DNA from: an uncultured Pelagibacteraceae bacterium
GTDB taxonomy: Bacteria; Pseudomonadota; Alphaproteobacteria; Pelagibacterales; Pelagibacteraceae
Reading direction: 5' to 3'
DNA: 64,000 bases
NCBI GenBank assembly: GCA_902572695.1
Contig: CACGGZ010000001.1
Coordinates: forward strand, 1-64,000
Shown: positions 46,225 through 57,528 of the stretch, piece by piece
How the letters are laid out: each line of letters starts with the position of its first letter
Numbering within the stretch: position 1 is the stretch's first letter
Position numbers and translations under genes: made by a program
Notes under the pieces: model-generated
What the model was told of the DNA's origin: nothing
The model's database searches: none
The model's input: only the letters and a program-made list of their open reading frames with translations

Positions 46225-47198
46225 TACGGTATTAGAATTGCAGGGCCAAGAATTTTTCTAGACTCTAAATCTTCATGAGCTTTTTTAGCGTCCTCAAGCT
46301 TGTATTCTTTAAAGATTTTTATTTTAATTTTACCAAATTTAACTTTTTCAAAAATTTCATCTGCTCCGGCTTGTAACTCTTCTCTATTTGTAAAATAATG
46401 ACCTATTGTTGGTCTTGTCAAAAATAAGCTTTTGGATTGAATATCTTTTGGAACATTGACAGGATCTAAGGGGCCAGATGCATTTCCAAAACTGATTAAC
46501 ATTCCTCTTGGCCTCAAACATGCCAAAGATCCTTTAAATGTTTTTTTACCAACGCCGTCAAATACAGCCGGCACACCCACATTATTTGTCAGTTTCATTA
46601 CTTCCTCCTCAAATTTCATTTTTGAGTAATTTATTACATGTTTATATCCGTGCTCTTTTGCTATTTTTATTTTTTCATCCGAACCAACTGTGCCTATTAC
46701 ATTTGCTCCAATGCTATTAGCCCATTGTGCAAATATTTGCCCAACACCTCCAGCAGCTGCGTGAAATAAAACAGTTTCACCAGCTTTTAAATGATAAGTT
46801 TTACTTAGAAGGTAATTTGTTGTCAGGCCTTTAGTCATTAATGAAGCTGCTACTTTGTGATTAATTCCATCTGGAATTTTTACCGCAATCTTCTCAGGAA
46901 TAATTCTTTGTTGTGCGTAAGCTCCAATTGGCATTGATGCATAGGCAACATTATCCCCTTTATTAAATTCTTTTACGTTTGCACCGACTTCATCAATTTT
47001 TCCTGCAGCTTCTAGACCAATACCACTAGGCATAGGTAAAGAGTAGAGACCAGATCTATGGTAAGTATCTATGTAATTTAAACCAATAGCCAAGTTAGTA
47101 ATTTTTATTTCATTTGGTCCTGGCGAACCAACTTTAGTATCTGTTAGCTCCAAAACTTCTGGTCCACCGGGTTTTTTTATAATAATCGATCTAGACAT
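46224..47198 (-). CDS. NADPH:quinone oxidoreductase (Qor-like)
   Basis: This 324-residue zinc-free MDR-superfamily enzyme has the GroES-like N-terminal domain (GLNYIDTYHRSGLY) and a Rossmann domain (LFHAAAGGVGQIFAQWAN). SLMTKGLTTNYLL and RPTIGHYFTNREEL are typical of quinone oxidoreductase family members. It reduces quinones or other enones with NADPH; the substrate is not decided. It starts 22 bases after the pirin gene on the same strand. Confidence 0.9.
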   Translation of the reverse strand: MSRSIIIKKPGGPEVLELTDTKVGSPGPNEIKITNLAIGLNYIDTYHRSGLYSLPMPSGIGLEAAGKIDEVGANVKEFNKGDNVAYASMPIGAYAQQRIIPEKIAVKIPDGINHKVAASLMTKGLTTNYLLSKTYHLKAGETVLFHAAAGGVGQIFAQWANSIGANVIGTVGSDEKIKIAKEHGYKHVINYSKMKFEEEVMKLTNNVGVPAVFDGVGKKTFKGSLACLRPRGMLISFGNASGPLDPVNVPKDIQSKSLFLTRPTIGHYFTNREELQAGADEIFEKVKFGKIKIKIFKEYKLEDAKKAHEDLESRKILGPAILIP

Positions 47199-47220
47199 TT
47201 AAAAGAAAATACTTGAACAC

Positions 47221-48063
47221 TTAATATTTTGCAAATTTTCCTTCATTATAATCTTTTATAGCTTCAAGTATTTCAGCTTTAGTGTTCATTACAAATGGCC
47301 CACCTCTAGCGATGGGTTCTCCAATAGGCTTACCAGCTATAAATAAAAATTCAGATTTTTTGTTTGCTAAAATTTTGAGCTTAATGCCTCGTTCTAGCAA
47401 AATTAAGCTTGAGTCAGTTGTTTTCTCATGTTTTTTATTACCAATTATCAGTTCACCTTTTAGCAAGTATATAAAAGAGTTATGTTCTTTAGGAACATCA
47501 TAATCAAAAACTTTTCCCTCTTCTAAAACTACATGAATATATATTGGCTCAACGTTGTGATTTTTTTCTGGACCTTCAGCTTTTTTGTACTTTCCTGCAA
47601 TTACTTTTACTATTTTCTCGTTGTCTTTATGAATTCCAAGCTCATTACCCTTTATATAAAGATATTCAGGTTTATTCTTTTTTAATTTAGCGGGCATATT
47701 GATCCATAATTGAAAGCCTAATAATTTTCCTTCTTTCATAGCAGGCATTTCAGAGTGAATAATTCCTCTACCAGTTTTCATCCATTGCACATCTCCTGAA
47801 GTCATTATACCTTCGGCACCGGTACTGTCTTGGTGTTTAAATCCTCCATTAAGCATATATGTTACAGTTTCTATTCCTCTATGAGGATGTGGAGGAAATC
47901 CTGCAATATAATCATCTTTATTTTCAGATCCAAACTCGTCAAGCATCAGAAAAGGATCAATATAATCTGCCTCGGGAGTTCCTATACTTCTTTTTAATTT
48001 TACACCCGCACCATCTGAAGCATTCAGGGCTTTAATTATTTTTTTTACTTCGATCTGTGACAT
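47221..48063 (-). CDS. Pirin family protein
   Basis: This 280-residue bicupin has the pirin metal site region FPPHPHRGIETVTYML and the conserved GDVQWMKTGRGIIHSE and FQLWINMPAKLK. Bacterial pirins are reported as quercetin dioxygenase-like enzymes or redox-sensitive regulators. Here the neighbour is a quinone oxidoreductase, which suggests a redox setting, but no specific role is shown. A HAD gene lies 21 bases upstream on the same strand. Confidence 0.92.
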   Translation of the reverse strand: MSQIEVKKIIKALNASDGAGVKLKRSIGTPEADYIDPFLMLDEFGSENKDDYIAGFPPHPHRGIETVTYMLNGGFKHQDSTGAEGIMTSGDVQWMKTGRGIIHSEMPAMKEGKLLGFQLWINMPAKLKKNKPEYLYIKGNELGIHKDNEKIVKVIAGKYKKAEGPEKNHNVEPIYIHVVLEEGKVFDYDVPKEHNSFIYLLKGELIIGNKKHEKTTDSSLILLERGIKLKILANKKSEFLFIAGKPIGEPIARGGPFVMNTKAEILEAIKDYNEGKFAKY

Positions 48064-48084
48064 TTAAATATTTATATAAGAAGT

Positions 48085-48744
48085 TTAAACTATATCAAGT
48101 AGCTGCGATAAATTGTTAATCTCATTTTTTGGCTTATAATCAAGAATATCAAATACTGATTTGTTCCTATTTACCCAAATAGAATTATAACCGTAGTTTC
48201 CACCTCCTGAAACGTCCCAAGTGTTAGCACTCAAAAAAAATATTTCATCAGCTTTTAAATCATATTTTTTAACTGGAATTTCATAAACTTTCGAGTGAGG
48301 TTTATAAACCTTTACCTCTTCAATAGAAAAAAGGTCATCAAAAAAATTATTTAGACCATTGCTCGTAACTAGTTCTCTTAATAGAGCAGGTGTCCCATTA
48401 GAAAGAATAGCAAGTTTAAATTTTCTTTTTTTTAAATTATTCAAAACCTGTTTAACTTCTGGATACGGAGACAAAATCTTGTAAAGATTTAGTAATTCAT
48501 TTCTCATACTTTTATCTATATTAAATATCTTCATTGATTTATCTAAACTATCTTCTGTGATTTCCCAGAAGTTTCTGTGTCTTTTCATTAAACTTCTAAG
48601 CCAAGTATATTCAAGTTGAGTTGTTCTCCAAAAATTTGCAAACTCTTCCCATCTGTCACCAATTTTATCTTTACATTTTTCTGCAGCAGAATTTACATCG
48701 AACAGCGTACCATAAGCATCAAATACAACAGATTTTATTTTCAT
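48085..48744 (-). CDS. Haloacid dehalogenase type II-like HAD hydrolase
   Basis: This 219-residue HAD protein has motif I VVFDAYGTLFDV (nucleophile Asp near residue 9), ILSNGTP and the C-terminal SANTWDVSGGGNYGYNSIWVNR, which is specific to L-2-haloacid dehalogenases. It would hydrolyse a 2-haloacid or a related substrate. Many relatives of this group have unknown substrates. It is three bases after the CDGSH gene and co-directional with pirin. Confidence 0.88.
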   Translation of the reverse strand: MKIKSVVFDAYGTLFDVNSAAEKCKDKIGDRWEEFANFWRTTQLEYTWLRSLMKRHRNFWEITEDSLDKSMKIFNIDKSMRNELLNLYKILSPYPEVKQVLNNLKKRKFKLAILSNGTPALLRELVTSNGLNNFFDDLFSIEEVKVYKPHSKVYEIPVKKYDLKADEIFFLSANTWDVSGGGNYGYNSIWVNRNKSVFDILDYKPKNEINNLSQLLDIV

Positions 48745-48747
48745 ATT

Positions 48748-48987
48748 TTATTTTATATTGTGAGAACCATCACACAAAGGTTGATCATTCGTTTGTTTAC
48801 ATGTGCAGAAAAAAACTTTTTTTGACTGATCAGCCAAAAATTTAAATGGTGCAAAATCAGTTCCTTTATGCGAACCATCACAAAAAGGTTGTTTTGAACT
48901 TAAGCCACATGTGCACCAAAAATAAGATTTTCCTTCTATCAAATCAATACCCACTGGAGACTCTCCAGCTCTCTTACCTTTTTTCAT
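48748..48987 (-). CDS. Double CDGSH iron-sulfur protein
   Basis: This 79-residue protein has two CDGSH [2Fe-2S] sites. The first uses C25, C27, C36 and H40, and the second C61, C63, C72 and H76. The two-site soluble layout resembles the CISD3/MiNT type rather than single-site mitoNEET. It probably transfers clusters or electrons. No signal or membrane segment is seen. It is the first gene of the HAD-pirin-Qor-DUF1289 run, which has a redox flavour. Confidence 0.92.
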   Translation of the reverse strand: MKKGKRAGESPVGIDLIEGKSYFWCTCGLSSKQPFCDGSHKGTDFAPFKFLADQSKKVFFCTCKQTNDQPLCDGSHNIK

Positions 48988-49032
48988 TATTGATCCTTTA
49001 TATATTTAAAATTTATTTATATTATATAACAA

Positions 49033-49743
49033 ATGAATATTAGATTATATCATCTTGACAGTATACAGGAAAATACAACAAGTTTATTAAGTAAGGAACA
49101 TACCCATTATGTTGTAAACGTTATGCGTCTAAAAAAAGGGTCATACTTAAATTTTTTTAATAAAAATGGAGAATGGAAAAGTAAAATAATTTTTTTAGAT
49201 AAAGATAGAGTTGAGGTAAAATTTTTAGAAAAAATAAAGTTTCCAAATAATTTATCAAACGTTGAGCTGGCAATTTGCTTAGTAAAAAAAAATCCAATGG
49301 AAAATATTTTGCAAAAGGTTACTGAACTCGGTGTAAGGAAAATTATACCGTTGGTATCGGAAAGAACTGAGGTTAAAGAATTAAATCAAGAGCGAGCTAA
49401 GAAAATAGTTGTTGAGGCTACTGAGCAATCCAACCAACTTTCGCCTCCTGAAATCTCTGAAGTTGTTAAACTAAAAGATTTTTTAGAAAGTTTAGACAAT
49501 TCAACTAAACTATTATTTGCCGACTTGAATTCAAAAGATAAGTTGAAAATTTCAGATTTTAAAGATAATAAAAACTTAACAATCCTCATTGGCCCAGAGG
49601 GTGACTTTTCTCCTTCAGAACGAGAATTTATTTTATCGTTTGCTATGGTAATACCTTTTACCATGTCAAAAAATATACTTAGGTCAGATACGGCTGCAAT
49701 AAGTGCCATTTCTCAGGTAAATTTAATCAATAATAAACCTTAA
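49033..49743 (+). CDS. rsmE: 16S rRNA (uracil1498-N3)-methyltransferase RsmE
   Basis: This 236-residue SPOUT methyltransferase has an N-terminal PUA-like domain (HTHYVVNVMRLKKGS) and a C-terminal knot with ILIGPEGDFSPSERE and LRSDTAAISAISQV, both diagnostic of RsmE. It methylates U1498 of 16S rRNA. It is divergent from the CDGSH gene across 45 AT-only-like bases and precedes the cytochrome oxidase operon by 53 bases. Confidence 0.94.
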   Translation: MNIRLYHLDSIQENTTSLLSKEHTHYVVNVMRLKKGSYLNFFNKNGEWKSKIIFLDKDRVEVKFLEKIKFPNNLSNVELAICLVKKNPMENILQKVTELGVRKIIPLVSERTEVKELNQERAKKIVVEATEQSNQLSPPEISEVVKLKDFLESLDNSTKLLFADLNSKDKLKISDFKDNKNLTILIGPEGDFSPSEREFILSFAMVIPFTMSKNILRSDTAAISAISQVNLINNKP

Positions 49744-49761
49744 TTGTCGCATTTATTGAAT

Positions 49762-49789
49762 TTGTCAAAGTATTAAAAAGTTGTATAAA
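49762..49789 (+). promoter_or_regulatory. Promoter of the cytochrome oxidase operon
   Basis: TTGTCA (49762-49767) and TATAAA (49784-49789) are 16 bases apart. The -10 box ends seven bases before the coxB ATG, so the transcript would start at or next to the start codon. No Shine-Dalgarno sequence lies between them. Confidence 0.55.
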
Positions 49790-49796
49790 AAATAAA

Positions 49797-52225
<2,429 letters not shown>

Positions 52226-52226
52226 A

Positions 52227-53150
52227 TTGATACAAGCAAGCGCAAAAGCAAAATATAGTAAAACATCAACTTTTTATTTCGACTCATTTTTTAACTTAAT
52301 GAAACCAAGGGTGATGTCTTTAGTTTTGTTTACATGTGCGGTAGGCTTAATTATTGCTCCAAATGAAATAAGTTTCTTAAACTCGGCTATTTCTCTATTC
52401 GCAGTAGCTCTTGGAGCAGGCGCAGCAGGGACATTAAACATGTGGTATGAGTCTGATCTCGACGCTCTTATGACAAGAACATGCTTAAGACCAATCCCAA
52501 CAGGAAAAGTTACCAAGAATCAAGCCTTATTATTTGGAATTTTATTATCTTTTTTTTCAGTTTCTTTATTATTTTATTCATCTAATTTTTTGTCAGCTCT
52601 TTTACTTTTATTTACGATATGTTTTTATTTCTTCGTGTATACGGTCTGGCTTAAAAGACGAACTGTACAAAATATTGTTATCGGAGGGGCAGCCGGTGCA
52701 CTTCCACCAGTCATAGGTTGGACTGTTGTTACTGGGTCCTTGTCTTTAGAACCATTAATTTTATTTTTAATAATATTTCTATGGACACCATCACATTTTT
52801 GGGCTCTTAGTCTTTATAAATCTAAAGATTATAAAAAGGCTAAAATACCAATGTTGCCAGTCATCTATGGTCAAGAGAAAACTAAAAAGAATATTTTCTT
52901 GTACTCGATATTGATGTTGCCTGTTGTATCTGCTCCATATTACTTAAATTTTGCATCAAACGTTTATTTTTTTCCTTCGTTAATACTAACAATATATTAC
53001 ACTTACTTGTGCGCTTCTTTAGTAAAAACAAAAAAAAATAAAATTTCAAATTTTATAGCGAAAAAAATATTTGTTTTTTCAATTTTTTATTTATTTTCAA
53101 TTTTTTTATTAATTTTAATAGATAATTTGTTCAATTTAATTTATGGATAA
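52227..53150 (+). CDS. ctaB: Protoheme IX farnesyltransferase (heme O synthase)
   Basis: This 307-residue UbiA-superfamily membrane enzyme farnesylates heme B to heme O for the oxidase. The motif NMWYESDLDALMTRTCLRP is the first Asp-rich site, and TPSHFWALSLYKSKDYKKAKIPMLP is a CtaB hallmark. The start is TTG; the first ATG would remove 24 residues and end at the conserved MKPRVMSL. The end overlaps a 36-codon ORF by 8 bases. Confidence 0.93.
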   Translation: MIQASAKAKYSKTSTFYFDSFFNLMKPRVMSLVLFTCAVGLIIAPNEISFLNSAISLFAVALGAGAAGTLNMWYESDLDALMTRTCLRPIPTGKVTKNQALLFGILLSFFSVSLLFYSSNFLSALLLLFTICFYFFVYTVWLKRRTVQNIVIGGAAGALPPVIGWTVVTGSLSLEPLILFLIIFLWTPSHFWALSLYKSKDYKKAKIPMLPVIYGQEKTKKNIFLYSILMLPVVSAPYYLNFASNVYFFPSLILTIYYTYLCASLVKTKKNKISNFIAKKIFVFSIFYLFSIFLLILIDNLFNLIYG

Positions 53151-53253
53151 AAAAAAAAAGAATATAATAACAGCTATTTTACTTGTAGCTTTCATGTTAA
53201 TTTTGTTTTTACTTACGTTTTATAATATTGGTATTTACAATAGAGAAATTTGA
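53143..53253 (+). CDS. CoxF-like 36-aa membrane microprotein in the cox operon
   Basis: The ORF starts ATG at 53143 inside the ctaB end and stops TGA at 53251-53253, overlapping the ctaG ATG. It encodes a Lys-rich N-terminus (MDKKKKN), one hydrophobic helix (about residues 8-30) and a tail ending IYNREI. Alphaproteobacterial cox operons carry a short single-helix protein (CoxF) at this position between ctaB and ctaG. Position and layout agree, but homology is not proven. Without it ctaB and ctaG would be split by an odd 102-base gap. Confidence 0.6.
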   Translation: MDKKKKNIITAILLVAFMLILFLLTFYNIGIYNREI

Positions 53254-53801
53254 TGATGAATAAAAAAACACTTACTCCATTAGCATTAGTTTCAATTTTT
53301 CTTTTGATGCTAGGACTATCTTTTGCAGCAGTGCCACTATATGATTTATTCTGCCGCGTAACTGGCTTTGGTGGCACTACTCAAAATGCTACAATTAAAG
53401 AAATACCTAAAATAATAGTGGATCAAAATTATAAGATAAGATTTGATACAAACTCTAATGGATCTTTAGCATGGAAATTTTATCCTGAAAAAAATACTTT
53501 AAATTTGAAACCTGGCGAAGTTCATACAATAAAATTCTTTGTTGAAAATGAGACTCAAAATTTAAGTTCTGGTTCAGCGTCTTTTAACGTATCACCATCA
53601 CCTTTTGGTGTTTATTTAAATAAAATTGGCTGTTTTTGTTTTGAAAAACAAACGCTAGAACCAGGACAAAAAAAACATTTTGTTTTAACTTTTTTTTTAG
53701 ATCCTGAAGTAGTAGATGACAACAAAACCAAAAATTTATCAGATGTAACTCTTTCATTTACTTTCTTTTCATCTGATTATTATAAAAAGGATACAATTTA
53801 A
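53253..53801 (+). CDS. ctaG: Cytochrome c oxidase assembly protein CtaG (Cox11)
   Basis: This copper chaperone is 182 residues from ATG 53253, where the ATG overlaps the preceding stop as TGATG. One membrane helix (about 12-32) is followed by the conserved VPLYDLFCRVTGFGGT and the copper-binding CFCFEKQTL in the periplasmic domain. It delivers copper to CuB of CoxA. Alternative starts (TTG 53250, ATG 53256) change it by one residue each. The stop shares a base with the ctaE ATG. Confidence 0.93.
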   Translation: MMNKKTLTPLALVSIFLLMLGLSFAAVPLYDLFCRVTGFGGTTQNATIKEIPKIIVDQNYKIRFDTNSNGSLAWKFYPEKNTLNLKPGEVHTIKFFVENETQNLSSGSASFNVSPSPFGVYLNKIGCFCFEKQTLEPGQKKHFVLTFFLDPEVVDDNKTKNLSDVTLSFTFFSSDYYKKDTI

Positions 53802-54592
53802 TGTCGTCTGGAGAAAAAAAACACGATTATCATTTAGTTGACCCGAGCCCTTGGCCAATATTTTCATCTTTCGCTAGCTTGATATTAGCCATTGGTGCAG
53901 TTTATTATTTTCATACAAAAGCATTGTGGTTATTGTTAATAGGAACTGCCCTATTAATTTATGGAGCGTTTATGTGGTTCAGAGATGTTGTTGACGAAGC
54001 TGAAAAACAAGGTCACCACACATTGGTCGTGCAAATCACACATAGATATGGAATGACATTATTCATTGCATCAGAAGTTATGTTTTTTGTTGCTTGGTTT
54101 TGGGCTTTTTTTAATGCGAGTCTTTTTCCAACTGAGGCTATCGGAAAAATTTGGCCGCCAGCAGATATAAAAACTTTTGATCCGTGGGATATTCCATTAA
54201 TAAATACTTTGATCTTATTACTTTCAGGAACAACTGTTACTTGGGCTCACCATGCTATGTTAGAAAATGACAGGAAGAGTTTAATTAATGGTTTAATAGC
54301 TACAGTTTTTTTGGGATTTGTTTTTTCTTGCTTCCAAGCTTATGAGTATCATCACGCAACATTTACAATCGATGGCAATATTTATGGTTCAACTTTTTAT
54401 ATGGCAACAGGATTTCATGGTTTTCATGTCATAATAGGCACAATTTTTTTAGCAGTCTGCTTGTACAGATCTATGAGAGGACATTTTAAACCCGATCATC
54501 ACTTTGGATTTGAGGCTGCCGCATGGTACTGGCATTTCGTTGACGTTGTGTGGTTATTTCTGTTCGCAGCCATTTACATTTGGGGAAGTTAA
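53801..54592 (+). CDS. ctaE: Cytochrome c oxidase subunit III
   Basis: This 263-residue subunit has seven membrane helices. HLVDPSPWPIFSSF at the start, RYGMTLFIASEVMFFVAWFWAFF in the middle, and FHGFHVIIGTIFL / WYWHFVDVVWLFLF near the end are subunit III hallmarks. It stabilises the proton-pumping core and carries lipids. It overlaps ctaG by one base. surf1 follows after six bases. Confidence 0.96.
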   Translation: MSSGEKKHDYHLVDPSPWPIFSSFASLILAIGAVYYFHTKALWLLLIGTALLIYGAFMWFRDVVDEAEKQGHHTLVVQITHRYGMTLFIASEVMFFVAWFWAFFNASLFPTEAIGKIWPPADIKTFDPWDIPLINTLILLLSGTTVTWAHHAMLENDRKSLINGLIATVFLGFVFSCFQAYEYHHATFTIDGNIYGSTFYMATGFHGFHVIIGTIFLAVCLYRSMRGHFKPDHHFGFEAAAWYWHFVDVVWLFLFAAIYIWGS

Positions 54593-54598
54593 AATTAA

Positions 54599-55255
54599 TT
54601 GAAAAATATTTCCTTTAGTATTTTTGTATTTTTTTCTATAATTTTATTTTGTTCTCTTGGAACATGGCAAGTTTATAGATTACAATGGAAACTTAACTTA
54701 ATAAATGAGATTAAAATAGGTTTAGACTCACAACCAATTTCTTTTTCTAAAAATAAAATAAAAAATTACCAAAGGGTTTTTTTAGAAGGTGATCTGGATT
54801 TTAACAAGCAAATTTTCTTATACAGTTTAAATAAAAACGGCGCTCCTGGTTATGACATAATTACTCCTTTAAAGACAGTAGACGGACTATTTATTTTAGT
54901 AAATAGAGGATGGATCGAAAAAGACCAAAAAAATGATTTAAAAAAAATAAACATTATAGAAACTAACAAATACGAGGGTATAATTAAAAAAATTACTAGA
55001 TCAAATCCATTTAAACCAAAAAACGATATTAAGAATAATGAATGGTATACATTAAACTTGAACGATTTAAAAATTTATACTGGAAATGAATTTAGTAATT
55101 ATGTTTTACATATTGAAAAAATAAGCAATACATATTTACAATTAAAACAAATAGATCCTGATTTGCCAAATAATCACCTTAAATACGCAATAACATGGTA
55201 CTCTGTCGCTATGTCAATTTTAATATATTTTTTGTATTTTAGAAGAAAAAGATGA
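54599..55255 (+). CDS. SURF1 family oxidase assembly protein
   Basis: This 218-residue protein has membrane helices at both ends (about 5-22 and 195-212) enclosing a periplasmic domain, the SURF1 layout. LGTWQVYRLQWKLNLI and ILVNRGWIEKDQ are family signatures, and NHLKYAITWYSVA ends the domain. It helps insert heme into CoxA. The start is TTG, because no ATG occurs before the first helix. It overlaps thrC by 4 bases. Confidence 0.92.
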   Translation: MKNISFSIFVFFSIILFCSLGTWQVYRLQWKLNLINEIKIGLDSQPISFSKNKIKNYQRVFLEGDLDFNKQIFLYSLNKNGAPGYDIITPLKTVDGLFILVNRGWIEKDQKNDLKKINIIETNKYEGIIKKITRSNPFKPKNDIKNNEWYTLNLNDLKIYTGNEFSNYVLHIEKISNTYLQLKQIDPDLPNNHLKYAITWYSVAMSILIYFLYFRRKR

Positions 55256-56628
55256 ATTATTTAAGCACCAGAGATAAATCTCTAAAATTCAGTTTTAAAG
55301 ACATTTTCTTAAGAGGTCTCGCACCTGGAGGGGGATTATTCTTACCTAGTGAAATAAAAAAATATACTAGAGAGGAACTAATAAATTTAAGTAAATTAAA
55401 TTACTGTGAGCTAGCATCAGAAATAATTTTTAATTTTTGTTCAAACGAAATTAAAGAAGATGAATTAAGTTCTCTTATAGAAAAATCATACAAAAACTTC
55501 GAAGAAAATGAAGTTGTAAAATTAAAAAAAGTTGGAAATATAAATCTCCTTGAACTTTATCATGGCCCAACTTTAGCTTTTAAAGATATTGCAATGCAAG
55601 TCATTGGAAATATGTATGACCATTTACAAGTCGCTAAAAATAAAACTGTGAATATTGTTGTGGCTACTTCTGGAGACACAGGATCAGCAGCTATAGCTGC
55701 ATTAAGTAATAGAAAAAATATAAATCTTTTTGTGCTACATCCACATAATAAGATTTCTAATATTCAAAGAAAAATAATGACAACAATTGGTGGAACAAAT
55801 ATTTATAATATAGCTTTAGAGGGATCATTTGATGATTGTCAAAAAATTGTAAAAGAGCTTTTTAATGAGGAAAGTTTTAGAACAAAAATAAATATGTCAG
55901 GTGTAAACTCTATAAACTGGGCAAGAGTCGTTTGTCAGATTGTTTATTATTTTTATTCTTTCTTTAAATTAAAAAAAGAGAATATTAGCTTCTCAGTGCC
56001 AACTGGAAATTTTGGTGATATCTTTGCTGGTTATATAGCAAAAAAAATGGGTTTACCAATTAATAAACTTATAGTCGCAACTAATAAAAATGATATTTTA
56101 CAAAGAGTAATTAATACTGGCGAATATAAACCTGATAAAGTGAAACCAACCATCACGCCTAGCATGGATATTCAAGTTGCCAGCAATTTTGAGAGGCTTC
56201 TGTATTACATATTAGATGAAAATGATAGTAAGGTAGGGTCATTAATGAGTGATCTGTCATCAAAAAGTTTATTTAATTTAGAAAAAAAAGAAATCGATAA
56301 AATAAAAAAAGATTTTGAAGCAGTAAAAGTTTCAGATGAAGAGACAGTATCTATAATTGATGAAATATATAAAGAGCATAAATTTATAATTGATCCTCAT
56401 ACTGCTACTGGCCTAGGCGCAGCAAAAAGCTTTAAAAATTTAGGAGATATAGTTGTTCTTGGTACAGCTCATCCCTATAAATTCAATGATACTATAAAAA
56501 AAGCTATAGGGAAAAACTTAGACTCACCAAAACATTTAAAATTGAACATGGATAAAAAGGAAACATTTGATATTATTAAAAATTCAAATGCTGAAGTAAA
56601 AAATTATATTTTAGAAAAAATACAATGA
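55252..56628 (+). CDS. thrC: Threonine synthase
   Basis: This 458-residue PLP enzyme makes threonine from O-phosphohomoserine. The Schiff-base lysine is Lys111 in PTLAFKDIAMQ, the phosphate-binding ATSGDTGSAA and PTGNFGDIFAGY are clear, and IDPHTATGLGA lies near the end. It is the longer (E. coli-like) type. The start overlaps surf1 and the stop overlaps the peroxiredoxin gene, both by 4 bases. thrB lies on the opposite strand nearby. Confidence 0.95.
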   Translation: MNYLSTRDKSLKFSFKDIFLRGLAPGGGLFLPSEIKKYTREELINLSKLNYCELASEIIFNFCSNEIKEDELSSLIEKSYKNFEENEVVKLKKVGNINLLELYHGPTLAFKDIAMQVIGNMYDHLQVAKNKTVNIVVATSGDTGSAAIAALSNRKNINLFVLHPHNKISNIQRKIMTTIGGTNIYNIALEGSFDDCQKIVKELFNEESFRTKINMSGVNSINWARVVCQIVYYFYSFFKLKKENISFSVPTGNFGDIFAGYIAKKMGLPINKLIVATNKNDILQRVINTGEYKPDKVKPTITPSMDIQVASNFERLLYYILDENDSKVGSLMSDLSSKSLFNLEKKEIDKIKKDFEAVKVSDEETVSIIDEIYKEHKFIIDPHTATGLGAAKSFKNLGDIVVLGTAHPYKFNDTIKKAIGKNLDSPKHLKLNMDKKETFDIIKNSNAEVKNYILEKIQ

Positions 56629-57110
56629 AAATAAAAAAAGGAGATAAACTCCCAGGCTCAGAATTATTTTATCTTGATCAAAATAATGATGTAAAAAAGA
56701 TTGATATTTTGGATCTTTGTAAAGGCAAGACTATTATTTTAGGTATGCCGGGAGCTTTTACAAAAACTTGCTCAGCTCTTCATCTTCCTGGTTATATAAA
56801 AAATTACGAACTAGCTAATAAAAAAGGTATTTCCAAAATTATATGTATTGCTGTGAATGACCCTAATGTAATGAAAGCTTGGGGCGAAAATCAAAATGCT
56901 GGAAGTAAAATCTTCATGGCCGGTGATCCCTTTCTAAAATTTACAAAAGCCATTGGAGCAGAAGTAGACAAATCCGAAAAAGGATTAGGAATTAGATCAA
57001 ATAGATACACTATGCTTGTGGAGAATGGTGAAGTTAAAAAAGTAGAGGAAGAAAAAGAAACAGCTTCTTGTGAATTATCTGCCGCTGAAAACTTTTTAAA
57101 ATCTATTTAG
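56625..57110 (+). CDS. Peroxiredoxin, Prx5 type
   Basis: This 161-residue redoxin family protein has the peroxidatic Cys49 in PGAFTKTCSALHLPGY, the Prx5 active site. Cys149 near the C-terminus could be the resolving residue of an atypical 2-Cys enzyme. The arginine in LGIRSNRYTMLV is also conserved. It reduces hydroperoxides. It overlaps thrC by 4 bases and convergent rnhA by 8. Confidence 0.92.
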   Translation: MKIKKGDKLPGSELFYLDQNNDVKKIDILDLCKGKTIILGMPGAFTKTCSALHLPGYIKNYELANKKGISKIICIAVNDPNVMKAWGENQNAGSKIFMAGDPFLKFTKAIGAEVDKSEKGLGIRSNRYTMLVENGEVKKVEEEKETASCELSAAENFLKSI

Positions 57111-57528
57111 TTTTTGAGACTGCTAACTCATCAGCAAGATTATTATATTTATTTCCAGCGTGTGCTTTAACCCATCTCCAAGTAACCTTATGTTTTTGAC
57201 AAAAATTATCCAATTTAATCCAGAGATCTTTATTTTTAACTGGTTTCTTGTTTGAACTTTTCCAATTATTTAGTTTCCAATTTTGAATCCAATCAGTAAT
57301 CCCATCTTTTACGTATTTTGAGTCTGTAAAAATTGTAATCTCTGATTTCTTTTTAATTTTTTTTAATGCCATTATTGGTGCCATTAATTCCATCCTATTG
57401 TTAGTTGTATTACTTTCACCCCCAGAAATACTTGATTGATTAAAATCATTATCTAATATGATGGCTGCCCAGCCTCCTTTACCAGGATTTCCAGAGCAAG
57501 CACCATCAGTATAAATTTTTAATTTCAT
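57103..57528 (-). CDS. rnhA: Ribonuclease HI
   Basis: This 141-residue enzyme cleaves RNA in RNA-DNA hybrids. The catalytic set is Asp8 (YTDGACSGNPG), Glu47 (NRMELMAP), Asp69 (IFTDSKYV) and Asp133, with His123 in VKAHAG as the flexible loop histidine. It is the last gene of the minus-strand train from atpF/crtI and overlaps thrB by one base. Confidence 0.95.
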   Translation of the reverse strand: MKLKIYTDGACSGNPGKGGWAAIILDNDFNQSSISGGESNTTNNRMELMAPIMALKKIKKKSEITIFTDSKYVKDGITDWIQNWKLNNWKSSNKKPVKNKDLWIKLDNFCQKHKVTWRWVKAHAGNKYNNLADELAVSKTK

